Shown here: in pieces, positions 58,701 through 64,000 of the stretch
Layout: every line of letters begins with the position of its first letter
How positions within the stretch are numbered: position 1 is the first letter of the stretch
DNA from: Girardinichthys multiradiatus
Lineage: Eukaryota > Chordata > Actinopteri > Cyprinodontiformes > Goodeidae
Reading direction: 5' to 3'
Assembly: GCF_021462225.1 (NCBI RefSeq)
Contig: NC_061795.1
Span: 8,246,001-8,310,000 of the forward strand
DNA length: 64,000 nt
Position numbers and translations under genes: made by a program
Notes under the pieces: model-generated
Seen by the model: the letters and a program-made list of their open reading frames with translations, nothing else
What the model was told of the DNA's origin: nothing
The model's database searches: none

Positions 58701-61700
58701 GGATGACAATGCACCAATACACACAGCAGGACTGGTGAAAGATTGGTTTGATGGACATGAAAGGGAAGTTGAACATCTCCCATGGCCTGCACAGTCACCA
58801 GATCTAAATATTATTGAGCCACTTTGGGATGTTTTGGAGGAGCGAGTCAGGAAACGTTTTCCTCCACCAGTATCACGTAGTGACCTGGGCACTATCCTGC
58901 AAGAAGAATGGCTTAAAATCCCTCTGACCACTGTGCAGGACTTGTGTATGTCATTCCCAAGACGAATTGACGCTGTATTGGCTGCAAAAGGAAGTCCTAC
59001 ACCATACTATTAAATTATTGTGGTCTAAAACCAGGTATTTCAGTTTCATTGTCCAACCCATCTTTGTGTAATTTAGAGGCAATCGTAGCCATGCCGTCAC
59101 GGCCACACACTCCTGCGAAAACTATCAGTGCTCCAAACGAAGTTAGACCAACTTGTTTTCTGTTGTTGTCTCACACACTTTCAAGTTGATTGAGTCAAGT
59201 CGGTCAGAGAGGGACCTTTTGAAGTGACAGAAGTGACTTCCTGTTCTCGGGGGGCGTGGCTTTGATGATTTGACCACATATGATTGTTGGTCACCTGACA
59301 GCTATGAATTATATGAGGTTTGGTGTAATTCAGCCAATTTATGTGAAAGTTATAGCTGTTCGAAATTTGCGGCGAGAAGGCAAACTTTGAGGCCTGGCCC
59401 TGCCCCTTCAACATGCTCAAAAAGTCACAATTTTGATAACTTTAAATCCCCCATGCCTTAACCACATATTGACCAAATATGAAGCCAGTAGCTCAAAATC
59501 CCTAGGAGGAGTTCGTTAAAGTTCGACATGTATGAAAAGTGAAAAAAAGCCGAAAATGACCCTTTGACCCAAAATGGGCGACATCCTGTTGGTTTTAGGG
59601 CATACCCCCAAGAGACTTTTTTTCATGATTTGGGGAGGTCTACCTATGTAGCAAATTTCAAGTCTGTAGACTTACCAGTTGGCCTATCTCACTTTAGGGG
59701 ACGTGGCAAAGTGGTTTGGCCATGCCCATTTTCAATTCCATTAAAAACCTTAAATTTCCCTAGGGCAGTGGCGATTGCTCTAAGACTGCAAGGGAAGCTC
59801 AGCTTCCCCTAAAATGTCAAAAAATAAGTGATCAAATATATACTGTTGTGTGTACATGTCATTGACTAAATATGTGCTACAACACTAAACTTTTGTACAG
59901 AATCAGCTTCTTATCACTGGTAACGACGCGGCTTTCCTCTCACTCATTCCCGCAGCTTCACAGTGCTTTAAACAGTGAGTTCAATAGCAAAGCAAAAATG
60001 CTTTGTCCTGCCCATCGGACGCTCAGCGTTTCTGGGGGTCTATGGGGCACTGGGTTGGCCTTGGCCGGCCCTGATGCTCAGCTTCTGCATGATGATTGGA
60101 TGATCTGTGTGAGGCTGAATCCCTTTGTGATTGACAGCAAAATGAGCGAATCAGTGGTCTTGAAATTGAACTTCCCCTCCTTGAAAGACCAGCATCCACC
60201 ACTGCCCTAGGGGGACAATTTTCAGTGAACTTTGGGGAGTTTTCGAATATGTTTAGGCCCCCAAAAACGCGATTCATTTGGCCGGAGAAAAATAATAAAC
60301 ATTCGAATTATAATAGGCCTTCGCAGCGATTAGCTGCTCAGGCCTAATTATCACTCACGAATGAAAAACAAATCTAAAAACTCTTACCTTCGCAATTTTC
60401 TCTCCCAAATATGTAATCCTTTGTTTCCTTTTCATCGGGTAACTACATTTCCCAGCAAAAGAGAGCAGTTTCTCAGTGTATTATTAAAAAAGGAAATTAT
60501 CGATAATTTAAAAAACCATTATACTAAAACGAACGCTTTTAGACATATAAAAAGTTTGTTTTGCATGTAAAAACAACTTTTTGTAAATTCTGCCAACATG
60601 TGCCATACTGTGCAAATGAGCAAAACGCCAAGGTACAGTGCCTTGCGACAGTACTCCCTTGAACTGGTCAACCTCTTGCCATATTTCAGGCTTCAAACAT
60701 AAAGATATAAAATTCTATTTTTTGTGAAGAATCAACAACAAGTGGGACACAATCGTGAAGTGGAATGAAATTTATTGGATGTGTAAAACTTTTTTAACAA
60801 ATAAAAAACTGAAAAGTGGGTGTGCAAAATTATTCAGCCCACATGCTTTAATACTTTGTAGCGCCACCCTTTGCTGCAATTACAGCTGCAAGTCACTTGG
60901 GGTATGTCTCTATCAGTTTTGCACATTGAGAGACAGAAATTCTTGCCCATTCTCCCTTGCAAAATAACTCGAGCTCTGTGAGGTTGGATGGAGAGCGTTC
61001 GCGAACAGCAGTCTTCAGCTCTTTCCAGAGATTCTTAATTGGATTCAGGTCTGGACTTTGACTTGGCCCTTCCAACACCTGGATACGTTTATTTGTGAAC
61101 CATTCCATTGTAGATTTGGCTTTATGTTTTGGATCATTGTCTTGTTGGAAGATAAATCTCCGTCCCAGTCTCAGGTCTCTTGCAGACTCCAACGGGGTTT
61201 CTTCCAGAATGGTCCTGTATTTGGCCCCCATCCATCTTCCCATCAATTTTGACCATCTTCCCTGTCCAAACCATGATGCTGCCACCACCATGTTTGACAT
61301 TGGGGATGGTGTGTTCAGGGTGATGAGCTGTGTTGCTTTTATGGCAAACATATTGTTTTGCATTGTGGCCAAATAGTTAAATTTTGGTTTCATCTAACAA
61401 GAGCATCTTCTTCCACATGTTTGGTGTGTCTCCCAGGTGGCTTGTGGCAAACTTTAAACGAGACTTTTTATGGATATCTTTTGAGAAATGGGTTTCTTCT
61501 TGCCACTCTTCCGTAAAGGCCAGATTTTTGCAGTGTATGACTGATTGTTGTCCTATGGACAGACTCTCCCACCTCAGCTGTAGATCTCTGCAGTTCATTC
61601 AGAGTGATCATTGGGCCTCTTGGCTGCATCTTAGTCTTCTCCTTGTTCGAGATGAAAGTTTAGAGGGACGGCCGGGTCTTGGTAGATTTGCAGTGGTCTG

Positions 61701-62999
61701 ATACTCCTTCCATTTCGATATGATTGCTTGCACAGTGCTCCTTGGGATGTTTAAAGCTTGGGAAATCTTTTTGTATCCAAATCCAGCTTTAAACTTCTCC
61801 ACAACAGTATCTCGGACCTACCTGGTGTGTTCCTTGGTCTTCATGATGCTCTCTGCGCTTTGAACAGAATCCTGAGACTATTACAGAGCAGGTGCATTTA
61901 TACGGAGACTTGATTACACACAGGTGGATTCTGTTTATCATCATCAGTCATTTGGGACAACATTGGATCATTCAGAGATCCTCACTGAACTTCTGGAGTT
62001 AGTTTGCTGCACTGAAAGTAAAGGGGACAAATAATATTGCACGCTCCACTTTTTAGTTTTTTATTTGTTAAAAAGGTTTGACACATCCAATAAATTTCAT
62101 TCCACTGCATGATTATGCCCCACTTGTTGATTCTTCACAAAAAATTTGAATTTTATATCTTTACGTTTGAAGCCTCAAATGTGGCAAAATGTTGAAAAGT
62201 TCAATGGGGCCAAGTACTTTCGCAAGGCACTGTATGTCTTTACTAAAAGCTCTGTAACTTTGCTTAAGTTTACCTCAGCTGCATTAATCTTTTCACAGAT
62301 AATGTCCACAAGTGGATTTAGGGTTCCCAAAAGTTTGTAGCCTTATTCGTGATATTCCTAAAGGGTTTATATAGTGTACAATTAAAAAAAGATCTCGCGA
62401 GAGAAAAAAAAACTATTTTCTTTGTGTTCCATCCTCATCATCTCTGGAACAATAGCAGCTACTGTGATATTTACACTTCTGATGGAATCTCTAAGTGTTA
62501 GCTATAATTTGATACCAAGATTATTTTGTAGTTTGTAACTGCTGAGAAAAACTCAATTAGATGTTTACAGTTATTTTATAATTTTTTTATTTGCTACATA
62601 ATTCTATATAATTTGCTTCATAGTTTTGATATTTTCACAATGTATCTACAATGTAGAAAGTAATAAAAATAAGAAAAGCTATTGAATGACAAAGGTGTGT
62701 CCAAACCTGGAAGTATTCTGATTAAATCAGCTAATCGTTTGAACACTAGGGGGCACATGTAGGCTACTGTGTGTGAGCCCTAAGCTTTTGATTTTAATAT
62801 GTTCTTGTCTCTTTGTTTTTCAGAGGAAGGGGTATTCAAGGAGGTGGTGGTGGAGATCAAGCATTCCTGCCATCAGAAGCCCTTCCTGGGTGGTTACAGG
62901 CACCGATTGACAGGGGTGGAGTACCACCATGCCTCTGTCCAGGCCCTGCTCAAAAAGAAACATGACAGAGGTGTGCTTATCTACAGTCGGAGCACACAG
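24855..62999 (+). CDS. iqub: iqub, 5' four exons, joined CDS 24855-25032, 34088-34222, 38623-38790, 62824-62999
   Basis: IQUB (IQ motif and ubiquitin-like domain protein) is an axonemal protein tied to radial spokes and cilium or flagellum motility. The ubiquitin-like fold is encoded by exons 2 and 3 (VKVLLMPGGHVMTMAF to MEMSSSDPSSYPLRL), and exon 4 carries the conserved post-UBL segment (KPFLGGYRHRLTGVEYHHA). Junction phases are 1, 1, 1, then 0. Exon 1 is assigned by phase, position and the X-box, not by similarity, so it is the weak part. The IQ motif and C-terminal half lie beyond the window. The intron between exons 3 and 4 is about 24 kb. Confidence 0.85.
25033..25657. other. iqub intron 1, no recognised element
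   Basis: A minus-strand open frame (25606-25274) has no recognisable content. The text 'cctgatggcatctggcttcct' and its surroundings hint at an old DNA transposon but cannot be assigned. Confidence 0.35.
25658..27489 (+). pseudogene. Decayed DDE_4-type (ISL2EU/Harbinger-group) transposase gene with phase-1 exons
   Basis: Three candidate exons, 25658-25699 (DVQRNVKDTGTQAK), 25948-26043 (ALETVEEAQYDFP to NLTAT) and 26845 onward, have AG/GT borders and are all phase 1. The last carries a Cys pair and coiled coil (VCRLCSQRCAEIIRLQEENR), then the HTH_Tnp_4-like KYYMGLLCSAAVMGVL and SPFQMLLLTPMGLRLN. Frames then switch near 27230 (TFTNTIDVMFTHLR) and 27290. The tail has the first catalytic Asp block (NRVAVIVDCFEIIIER, ARAQTFSHYKH) and ends at a stop after IGNTPQ, so the remaining catalytic residues are absent. 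No THAP domain was found upstream. Confidence 0.7.
26330..26844 (-). mobile_element. DNA-transposon remnant
   Basis: 26600-26820 reads as antisense of a fish transposase 5' region ('cttggttccattagtccacaa', 'tggtccatttctctttaggcc', 'ttggcaaactgcaacc'). The ends are not found. It abuts the acceptor used for the exon at 26845. Confidence 0.4.
27490..27924. other. Unassigned segment between transposase remnant and LINE
   Basis: A minus-strand frame (27922-27674) ends KQKWGDRPVLVLN. I cannot place it in a family; it may be another transposon piece. Confidence 0.3.
27925..28636 (+). mobile_element. LINE 3' ORF fragment (L2/CR1 group) split by a Tc1 TIR
   Basis: 27930-28085 encodes VEMVVDFWRTPPS ... 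HSRFLGTTISEDLRWSSHI (the region after the RT catalytic motif). After the intruding TIR, 28285-28635 encodes IFYTAIIQSVLSSSISVWFG ... QQIIRTAERIIRADLPS and ends at a stop. 5' truncated. Confidence 0.85.
28092..28278. mobile_element. Solitary Tc1 terminal repeat (copy A family)
   Basis: 187 bases matching the right TIR of the elements at 3419-4984 and 39742-41346, ending GAGAAGGACCTG and then TA. No partner TIR and no transposase. It sits inside the LINE ORF. Confidence 0.88.
28977..30014 (-). pseudogene. LINE reverse transcriptase domain, catalytically dead
   Basis: From about residue 45 it encodes the RT palm and thumb: DPLQFAYRCGVGVEDAIIHL, motif A with His for Asp, motif B GAPQGTVLSS, a lost YxDD motif, then the thumb and C-terminal block (LRKLRSFGVCSKMLHIFYKS). 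Confidence 0.9.
29812..30789 (-). pseudogene. LINE linker and start of reverse transcriptase
   Basis: Encodes the segment between endonuclease and RT (TVKCFPNNKPWITSDLKDLL, ESKLQQNNIRDVWTGMKK), then NKAAGPDHVSPRVLKACAEQ, the RT fingers. It runs out of frame at about 29880. Confidence 0.88.
30795..31379 (-). pseudogene. LINE endonuclease domain
   Basis: 195 codons of an AP-like endonuclease: TETWLQDHIPNSSVSLPGF near the start, a GDFNH-type catalytic block and GKSDHKLVFL near the end. The preceding N-terminal piece lies in a different frame (31768-31310). Confidence 0.85.
31860..32040 (+). mobile_element. LINE 3' tail fragment
   Basis: 'gtaccggagtcaaattccttg' followed by 'ggcaataaagctgattctgattctga', a familiar fish LINE terminus with a TGATTC repeat. 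A reverse-oriented copy occurs at 43370-43455. Confidence 0.7.
32917..33646 (+). mobile_element. Internally deleted Tc1 (GGGGTTGG family), copy 3
   Basis: TA-flanked, 730 bases, starting CAGGGGTTGGACATTGAAAC and ending CATTGTCCAAGCCCTG. It carries the open frame 33103-33594. Confidence 0.93.
33103..33594 (+). CDS. DNA-binding-only Tc1 transposase derivative, 163 aa
   Basis: Residues 1-104 keep both HTH units of the Tc1 paired-like DNA-binding domain (MGDIPEFKRGQIVGAHLAG, ASLCDVSRATVSRVMSAYHQ, CGRKRKLSERDVRVLTRIAS, STRTVRR). They are fused in frame to the last 59 residues (EERVRKRFPPPV ... RIDAVLPAKGAPTPY). All three catalytic acidic residues are deleted. If expressed it could bind TIRs but not cut. 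Expression is not shown by the sequence. Confidence 0.75.
   Translation: MGDIPEFKRGQIVGAHLAGTSVTKTASLCDVSRATVSRVMSAYHQKGRTTSNRINCGRKRKLSERDVRVLTRIASKKHKTTAAQITAELNVHLNSPVSTRTVRRIVEERVRKRFPPPVLRSDLATILQEEWLKIPLTTVQDLYMSFPRRIDAVLPAKGAPTPY
33647..33865. repeat. 220-base segment shared with 14737-14955
   Basis: Follows the deleted Tc1 directly, as in copy 1; see that entry. Confidence 0.8.
34088..34222 (+). CDS. iqub: iqub exon: first half of ubiquitin-like domain
   Basis: Encodes VKVLLMPGGHVMTMAFAIGL then SIEEIKHHLAYELKVPLEVL and QLSLDG. The pattern beta1-beta2-helix-beta3 is that of a ubiquitin fold and lines up with IQUB 'VKVVLIPVGQEIVIPF'. Acceptor gtttgcag, donor gtgagt, phase 1 at both ends. 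Confidence 0.93.
34409..35761 (-). mobile_element. Tc1-like transposon, defective
   Basis: TA-flanked, beginning CAGTAGATTGTAAAAGTATT and ending AATACTTTTACAAGTCACTG. Transposase pieces are at 35484-35176 (HTH: RQVRDKVVEKFKAGSGYKKI) and 35051-34587 (LWSDATKIELFG, FQQDNKPKHKA, NIIENLGQD). The frame between them is broken and a middle portion is degraded. It lies in the intron after the iqub exon at 34088-34222. Confidence 0.92.
35830..36565 (-). mobile_element. RTE-type LINE tail, split by another insertion
   Basis: 35845-35975 ('gcttatccgggaccgggtcg', 'cctcctcgagctcctttaac') and 36515-36565 ('gctgactcctctcgatgtgg') match the RTE 3' region at 21470-21760. Between them, 35976-36512 is foreign, possibly a hAT MITE ('ccccttttccaccagtacc'). 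Confidence 0.65.
36790..37560 (+). mobile_element. LINE reverse transcriptase fragment
   Basis: 36815-36980 encodes EQFGFQSTQQGTSSVIKN and FLVLKKAFDTLNHNVLL (RT motif A region, with Asp lost). 37140-37260 covers the motif C neighbourhood and 37380-37510 gives KLYLHALILPNIFYCVAVLD and ALKVLDPNPM. Many frameshifts. Confidence 0.75.
37679..38559 (-). mobile_element. Solo LTR, 881 bases, 5-base target duplication
   Basis: Ends TGTTACGATG at the left and CTCCGTTACA at the right, flanked by CAGAG on both sides (37674-37678, 38560-38564). On the minus strand it shows a TATATAAG box near 37905 and an AATAAA near 37755, in the order expected for U3-R-U5. No internal coding sequence, so one LTR is left after recombination, or it is a small non-autonomous element. 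Confidence 0.75.
38623..38790 (+). CDS. iqub: iqub exon: second half of ubiquitin-like domain
   Basis: Encodes GRVVEEHQSLMELGIRPHSS then TQMEMSSSDPSSYPLRLLHP and DVITVQVPK. It completes the UBL and enters the linker (human counterpart 'NPDLYPVRRIDG ... IITVTVQ'). Acceptor tttttgcag, donor gtatgg, phases 1 to 1. Its acceptor is 63 bases from a solo LTR. Confidence 0.93.
39742..41346 (-). mobile_element. Tc1/mariner element, copy B, apparently complete
   Basis: 1605 bases, TA on both sides, about 210-base inverted repeats starting CAGGTCCTTCTCAAAATATT. It encodes an uninterrupted 334-residue transposase. Confidence 0.96.
40014..41018 (-). CDS. Tc1 transposase, intact, 334 aa
   Basis: A DD34E transposase. 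Residues 1-110 hold the paired-like DNA-binding domain (MGKTADLTAVQKATIDTLKQ; ISERIGCSQSAVSRHLSGK; basic RKKCGRKRCTTRRGDR). Catalytic D148 is in LFSDESKF, D238 in FQHDLAPAH and E273 in NPIENLWD, with 34 residues between the last two. It ends AKGFPTKY as other fish Tc1 proteins do. There is no stop or frameshift, and length is typical (about 340). It acts in the nucleus on its own TIRs. Host codon use is unremarkable. Confidence 0.95.
   Translation of the reverse strand: MGKTADLTAVQKATIDTLKQAGKTQKEISERIGCSQSAVSRHLSGKSVGRKKCGRKRCTTRRGDRTLRKIVEKGRFQTLGDLRKQWTEFGVEISRATVHRRVQEMGYRCRIPQVKPLLYQKQRQKRLTWATEKQHWTVAQWSKVLFSDESKFCMSFGNQGARVWRKTGEKEMPKCQKSSVKYPQSVMVWGAVSAAGDGPVCFIKGRVNAASYQEILEHFMLPSAEKLYGDEDFIFQHDLAPAHSAKTTGKWFTDHGINVLNWPANSPDLNPIENLWDIVKRTLRDSRPNTLDELKAAIEASWASIRPQQCHRLIGSMPRRIEAVISAKGFPTKY
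41587..43110 (+). pseudogene. LINE reverse transcriptase, broken
   Basis: 41587-42285 encodes RT fingers and palm: DRNDLKNYRPICNLPFLSK, HSTETALLKVTND, LDPSSAFDTVNHNILLERL (motif A Asp present as LLDPSSAF), GVPQGSVLGPILFTIY. A deletion and frameshift precede the YADDTQL box at about 42275. The C-terminal part (LNYCNSLLSGCPQNAVQSLQ, LHWLPVKSRIESKIILLTYK) has stops at about 42380, 42543 and 42888. Confidence 0.9.
43178..44378. mobile_element. hAT-type element, non-coding, 8-base TSD
   Basis: Starts TAGGGCTGGGTGAAATCACG and ends GTTTTATCGCCCAGTCCTA, with a perfect GCTGGAGG duplication (43170-43177, 44379-44386) in the host LINE. It contains a small reverse-oriented LINE tail (43370-43455) and no transposase. 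Confidence 0.93.
44899..46374 (-). repeat. LTR (3' LTR in element sense)
   Basis: 1476 bases, nearly identical to 51990-53416 apart from substitutions and about 50 extra bases near 46170-46225. Its + strand end carries a perfect 10-base inverted repeat (44905-44914 and 44954-44963). Confidence 0.93.
46687..46719. repeat. (AT)n microsatellite
   Basis: About 33 bases of uninterrupted AT within the LTR element. Confidence 0.95.
47381..48118 (-). pseudogene. Retrotransposon integrase N-terminal part
   Basis: About residues 85-145 hold the HHCC zinc-binding module of integrases (HYSPVGGHRSYKATLHTL ... KGCLTCRLFQPSQ). The start of the catalytic core follows (WFHLQTNWVEPAPKLIGGNK), where the first catalytic Asp is Asn. 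The rest of the core is missing; the frame drifts into unrelated residues and stops. Confidence 0.8.
48146..48835 (-). pseudogene. Retrotransposon protease region
   Basis: Two adjacent frames (48832-48491 and 48472-48146). They give GRFQLSFYSKIGSEINLMCS, where a D-S/T-G-like active site is expected but Ile stands for Asp, then TLNKQLFLGGQDLLDRLAPL, the late beta-strands (LLIGQD-like). The region stops 30 bases before the integrase-like frame. Confidence 0.65.
48989..50675 (-). pseudogene. Retrotransposon gag, frameshifted at a homopolymer
   Basis: Starts at 50675 (MIGSLILLSPEERKGLNEYG) and shifts frame at an 11-base C run (50370-50380 on +). It then runs open for 460 codons with a capsid-like block (RFDPNNAESNIDDYLREVER, AFKSLFLHNLHESVRYDV) and a basic, Arg/Lys-rich C-terminus. 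No CCHC zinc knuckle. It ends at TGA 48989-48991, and the protease region continues in the same frame. Confidence 0.8.
50676..51989. other. LTR element leader
   Basis: Non-coding leader between the 5' LTR and gag in element sense. It holds three imperfect repeats of 'aaattaattagcagcacacaacaggctaagctgttcagtga' type at 50810-51010. Confidence 0.6.
51990..53416 (-). repeat. LTR (5' LTR in element sense)
   Basis: 1427 bases, the partner of 44899-46374. The 123-codon open frame in both copies is not a gene (see rejected). Confidence 0.93.
53852..54540 (-). mobile_element. Internally deleted Tc1 (GGGGTTGG family), copy 4
   Basis: The right end reads GTTTCATTGTCCAACCCCTG, then TA. The left TIR lacks its first two bases (TAGGGGTTGG). 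It holds the antisense HTH region (54451-54050) and a piece of the catalytic core, with at least two deletions that differ from copies 1 and 3. Confidence 0.88.
54541..55490. other. iqub intron 3, no gene; possible hAT MITE scraps
   Basis: 55015-55330 contains 'agcgtttttccaccaaatgtaaccggttcg', reminiscent of non-autonomous hAT elements. Otherwise unassigned. Confidence 0.3.
55495..55895 (-). pseudogene. Gypsy-type pol fragment (RNase H end to integrase start)
   Basis: Reading leftward from 55890: DKTLAVADVLSRGSMPCN (the VADALSR signature at the RNase H end), then QVVKQYIRVWWPEYMKQV and RMVVRGSRIVIPTGLRN (the linker before the integrase zinc finger), with stop codons inside. Unrelated in position to the element at 44899-53416. 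Confidence 0.75.
55896..57077. other. iqub intron 3, unassigned
   Basis: A minus-strand frame of 137 codons (56749-56336) has no family match I can recognise. Confidence 0.35.
57078..57798 (+). repeat. Unit 1 of a two-unit dispersed repeat
   Basis: Begins 'gtgtaatttagagccaaacg' and contains 'gggggcggggctttgatg', 'ttttgataacttttgatccc', 'aaggaggagttcgctcagat' and 'gggccgacttcctgtggatt'. The same order recurs at 59066-59765. Confidence 0.7.
57800..59059 (+). mobile_element. Tc1 (GGGGTTGG family), near complete, copy 5
   Basis: The left end is TA then CAGGGGTTGGACAATGAAAC. The right end decays at CATTGTCCAACCCA and lacks the terminal CTG/TA. It lies at the junction of the two repeat units. Confidence 0.92.
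57986..59013 (+). pseudogene. Tc1 transposase with one frameshift
   Basis: 57986-58336 encodes the DNA-binding domain (MGDIPEFKRGQIVGARLTG ... TRTVRRELHRVNIHG), and 58345-59013 the DDE domain: LFSDESTFTVF, MYQDDNAPIHTAG, NIIEPLWDVL, with the expected DD34E layout. The two frames are out of register by a single base near 58323-58328; otherwise the gene is complete, making this the master-type copy for the deleted relatives in the window. Confidence 0.88.
59066..59765 (+). repeat. Unit 2 of the two-unit dispersed repeat
   Basis: Begins 'gtgtaatttagaggcaatcg' and repeats the landmarks of unit 1 ('ggggggcgtggctttgatga', 'ttttgataactttaaatccc', 'aggaggagttcgttaaagtt', 'gggcgacatcctgttggttt'). Confidence 0.7.
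59766..60204. mobile_element. hAT MITE, 8-base palindromic TSD
   Basis: 439 bases starting CAGTGGCGATTGCTC and ending CATCCACCACTG, flanked by CCCTAGGG on both sides (59758-59765, 60205-60212). No transposase frame. Confidence 0.9.
60205..60635. other. End of the dispersed repeat and unassigned sequence
   Basis: 60235-60350 ('ccccaaaaacgcgattcattt', 'ggccttcgcagcgattagc') is the familiar terminal text of the repeat seen in units 1 and 2. The rest holds nothing I recognise. Confidence 0.5.
60636..62232 (-). mobile_element. Tc1-like transposon, defective
   Basis: TA-flanked, beginning CAGTGCCTTGCGACAGTACT and ending ACTTTCGCAAGGCACTG. Transposase pieces: 61802-61608 (EKFKAGFGYKKISQALNIPR) and 61598-60893 (LLDETKI, FQQDNDPKHKAKS, NPIKNLWKEL). 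The catalytic Glu is Lys and frames are broken near 61380 and 61600. Confidence 0.92.
62233..62823. other. iqub intron 3, right end
   Basis: A/T-rich, no element recognised. Runs to the polypyrimidine tract of the exon at 62824. Confidence 0.5.
62824..62999 (+). CDS. iqub: iqub exon: conserved post-UBL segment
   Basis: Encodes EEGVFKEVVVEIKHSCHQKP, then FLGGYRHRLTGVEYHHAS and KKKHDRGVLIYSRSTQ. This matches the IQUB block 'KPFLGGFRHKVTGVEYHNA'. Acceptor gtttttcag, donor gtaaca, phases 1 to 0. Confidence 0.95.
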
Positions 63000-63194
63000 G
63001 TAACACTAAGCTCTTCAAAACTGTTAAAAATGTATTTATATTTAAGATAGTTAATATAACAAAAATGCCAAACCACAGAAAAGACAACCAGGGAGTTACA
63101 TCCAGATCTGCTTTTTAAATGTCTCAATATTTGATTTTCATATTGAAACATTTCTTCCACTCTTTGGACTCACCTTGTATAAAATTTTGAGTGT

Positions 63195-63575
63195 CACGAT
63201 CCACAGGTGTTTCCAAAGGTGTTTGGGTTTTGGTTTTCTTTTGTGTTTATATGTTTATCATTTCCCTATTATGTTCTTGCCATATTCAGTTAATTTCTCT
63301 ATGTTCTTTATTGTTTTTAAGATGATTTCAAATTAGCTCATTTCCTTGTGTTTCGGTTCTCACTTTAGTCTTGTGTTCTGGTCTTTGTACATTTGGATTT
63401 ATTTGTTAGATTTCTTCCTTTGGTTTGCAGTTTCCCTCCTTCAGCTTCTCTGCTTTCATTCTGCCACAGCTGTCCCACACTTCCTCTGATTAGCTCCTCT
63501 GGCTCACATATCTTCCACCCCTACCTCAGTATATAAGCTCACTGGTTCTCTTTGTTCTCCGCTGGTTAGAAAGTC
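63195..63575 (+). mobile_element. Partial LTR-like sequence
   Basis: Starts TGTCACGATCCACAGG and, like the minus-sense reading of 37679-38559, runs through T-rich text to 'cctcagtatataagctcac', an LTR-style TATA box. No right end or target duplication found. Confidence 0.45.
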
Positions 63576-64000
63576 ATGTGACATATCAAGGTCTCAGCTC
63601 GACTCTCCTTTCAGAACAATTACCAAGTATAGTTACATTCACAATGCACCAAGGTGTTCATAAACAATCAAAAGTAATCTTGTTTCAATCTTCCTTCCTG
63701 TGGACACCTACAAAACCAGGAATAGTAGCCAAATTCCAGGGGAAAAGAAATTGAAGTTAATATGTACCAGGTTTAGTGTGTACTGAGAAGAGTGCTGATT
63801 TGGAAAAAGCTTGATGAGCAGCTAAAATGGTCACTTTAGATCCTATTTGGGAGAAATAAATGAAAATGCAACCTCCAATCAAATTCTGTTTACTGATTAA
63901 TATGAATAGTGTATATGAATGGGTTAGTTAGTGCCCTTAGCTTTTTTTCTAGTTTTTATTTATAAATTCATTACTCTCTAATAGAGTTATGAAGTATTTC
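63576..64000. other. iqub intron, right edge of window
   Basis: No supported feature. Confidence 0.4.

Overview
The window is eukaryotic. Exons are short, spliced in matching phases, and embedded in introns full of Tc1/mariner, hAT, Harbinger, LINE and LTR elements of the kinds common in bony fish. I read it as a teleost chromosome, probably a percomorph; the species cannot be named from the sequence. Both host genes lie on the + strand.

Region 1 (1-20310) is the 3' two thirds of wasl (N-WASP), the Cdc42/PIP2-controlled activator of the Arp2/3 complex. Seven exons carry a 24-base microexon, the basic region plus CRIB/GTPase-binding domain, the proline-rich region, two WH2 motifs, and the central/acidic (CA) tail with stop at 19039-19041. 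The WH1 exons lie upstream of the window. The introns hold three Tc1 derivatives of note, a hAT with a decayed BED-finger ORF, a hAT MITE 53 bases from a splice acceptor, and LINE tails.

Region 2 (20311-24854) is intergenic: an RTE-type LINE fragment, an old Tc1-like element split by a younger one, then a unique segment with an RFX X-box-like palindrome next to a forkhead-like site. Such sites mark promoters of ciliary genes.

Region 3 (24855-end) is the 5' part of iqub (IQ and ubiquitin-like domain protein, an axonemal/radial-spoke factor). There is a probable first coding exon (24855-25032), two exons forming the ubiquitin-like domain (34088-34222, 38623-38790), and one exon of the conserved post-UBL segment (62824-62999); the gene runs off the right edge. 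Intron 1 holds a broken DDE_4-type transposase gene with phase-compatible exons, two LINEs lying tail to tail, and an internally deleted Tc1. Intron 3 is about 24 kb and is almost entirely transposons: a Harbinger remnant split by an intact Tc1, then an L2-like LINE split by a hAT (8-base TSD) and by an 8.5-kb Gypsy-type LTR retrotransposon, then a gypsy pol scrap, a near-complete Tc1, another hAT and a further Tc1.

No rRNA, tRNA gene, CRISPR array or bacterial feature was seen. The host genes are ordinary; the interest lies in how the mobile elements sit within and beside them.
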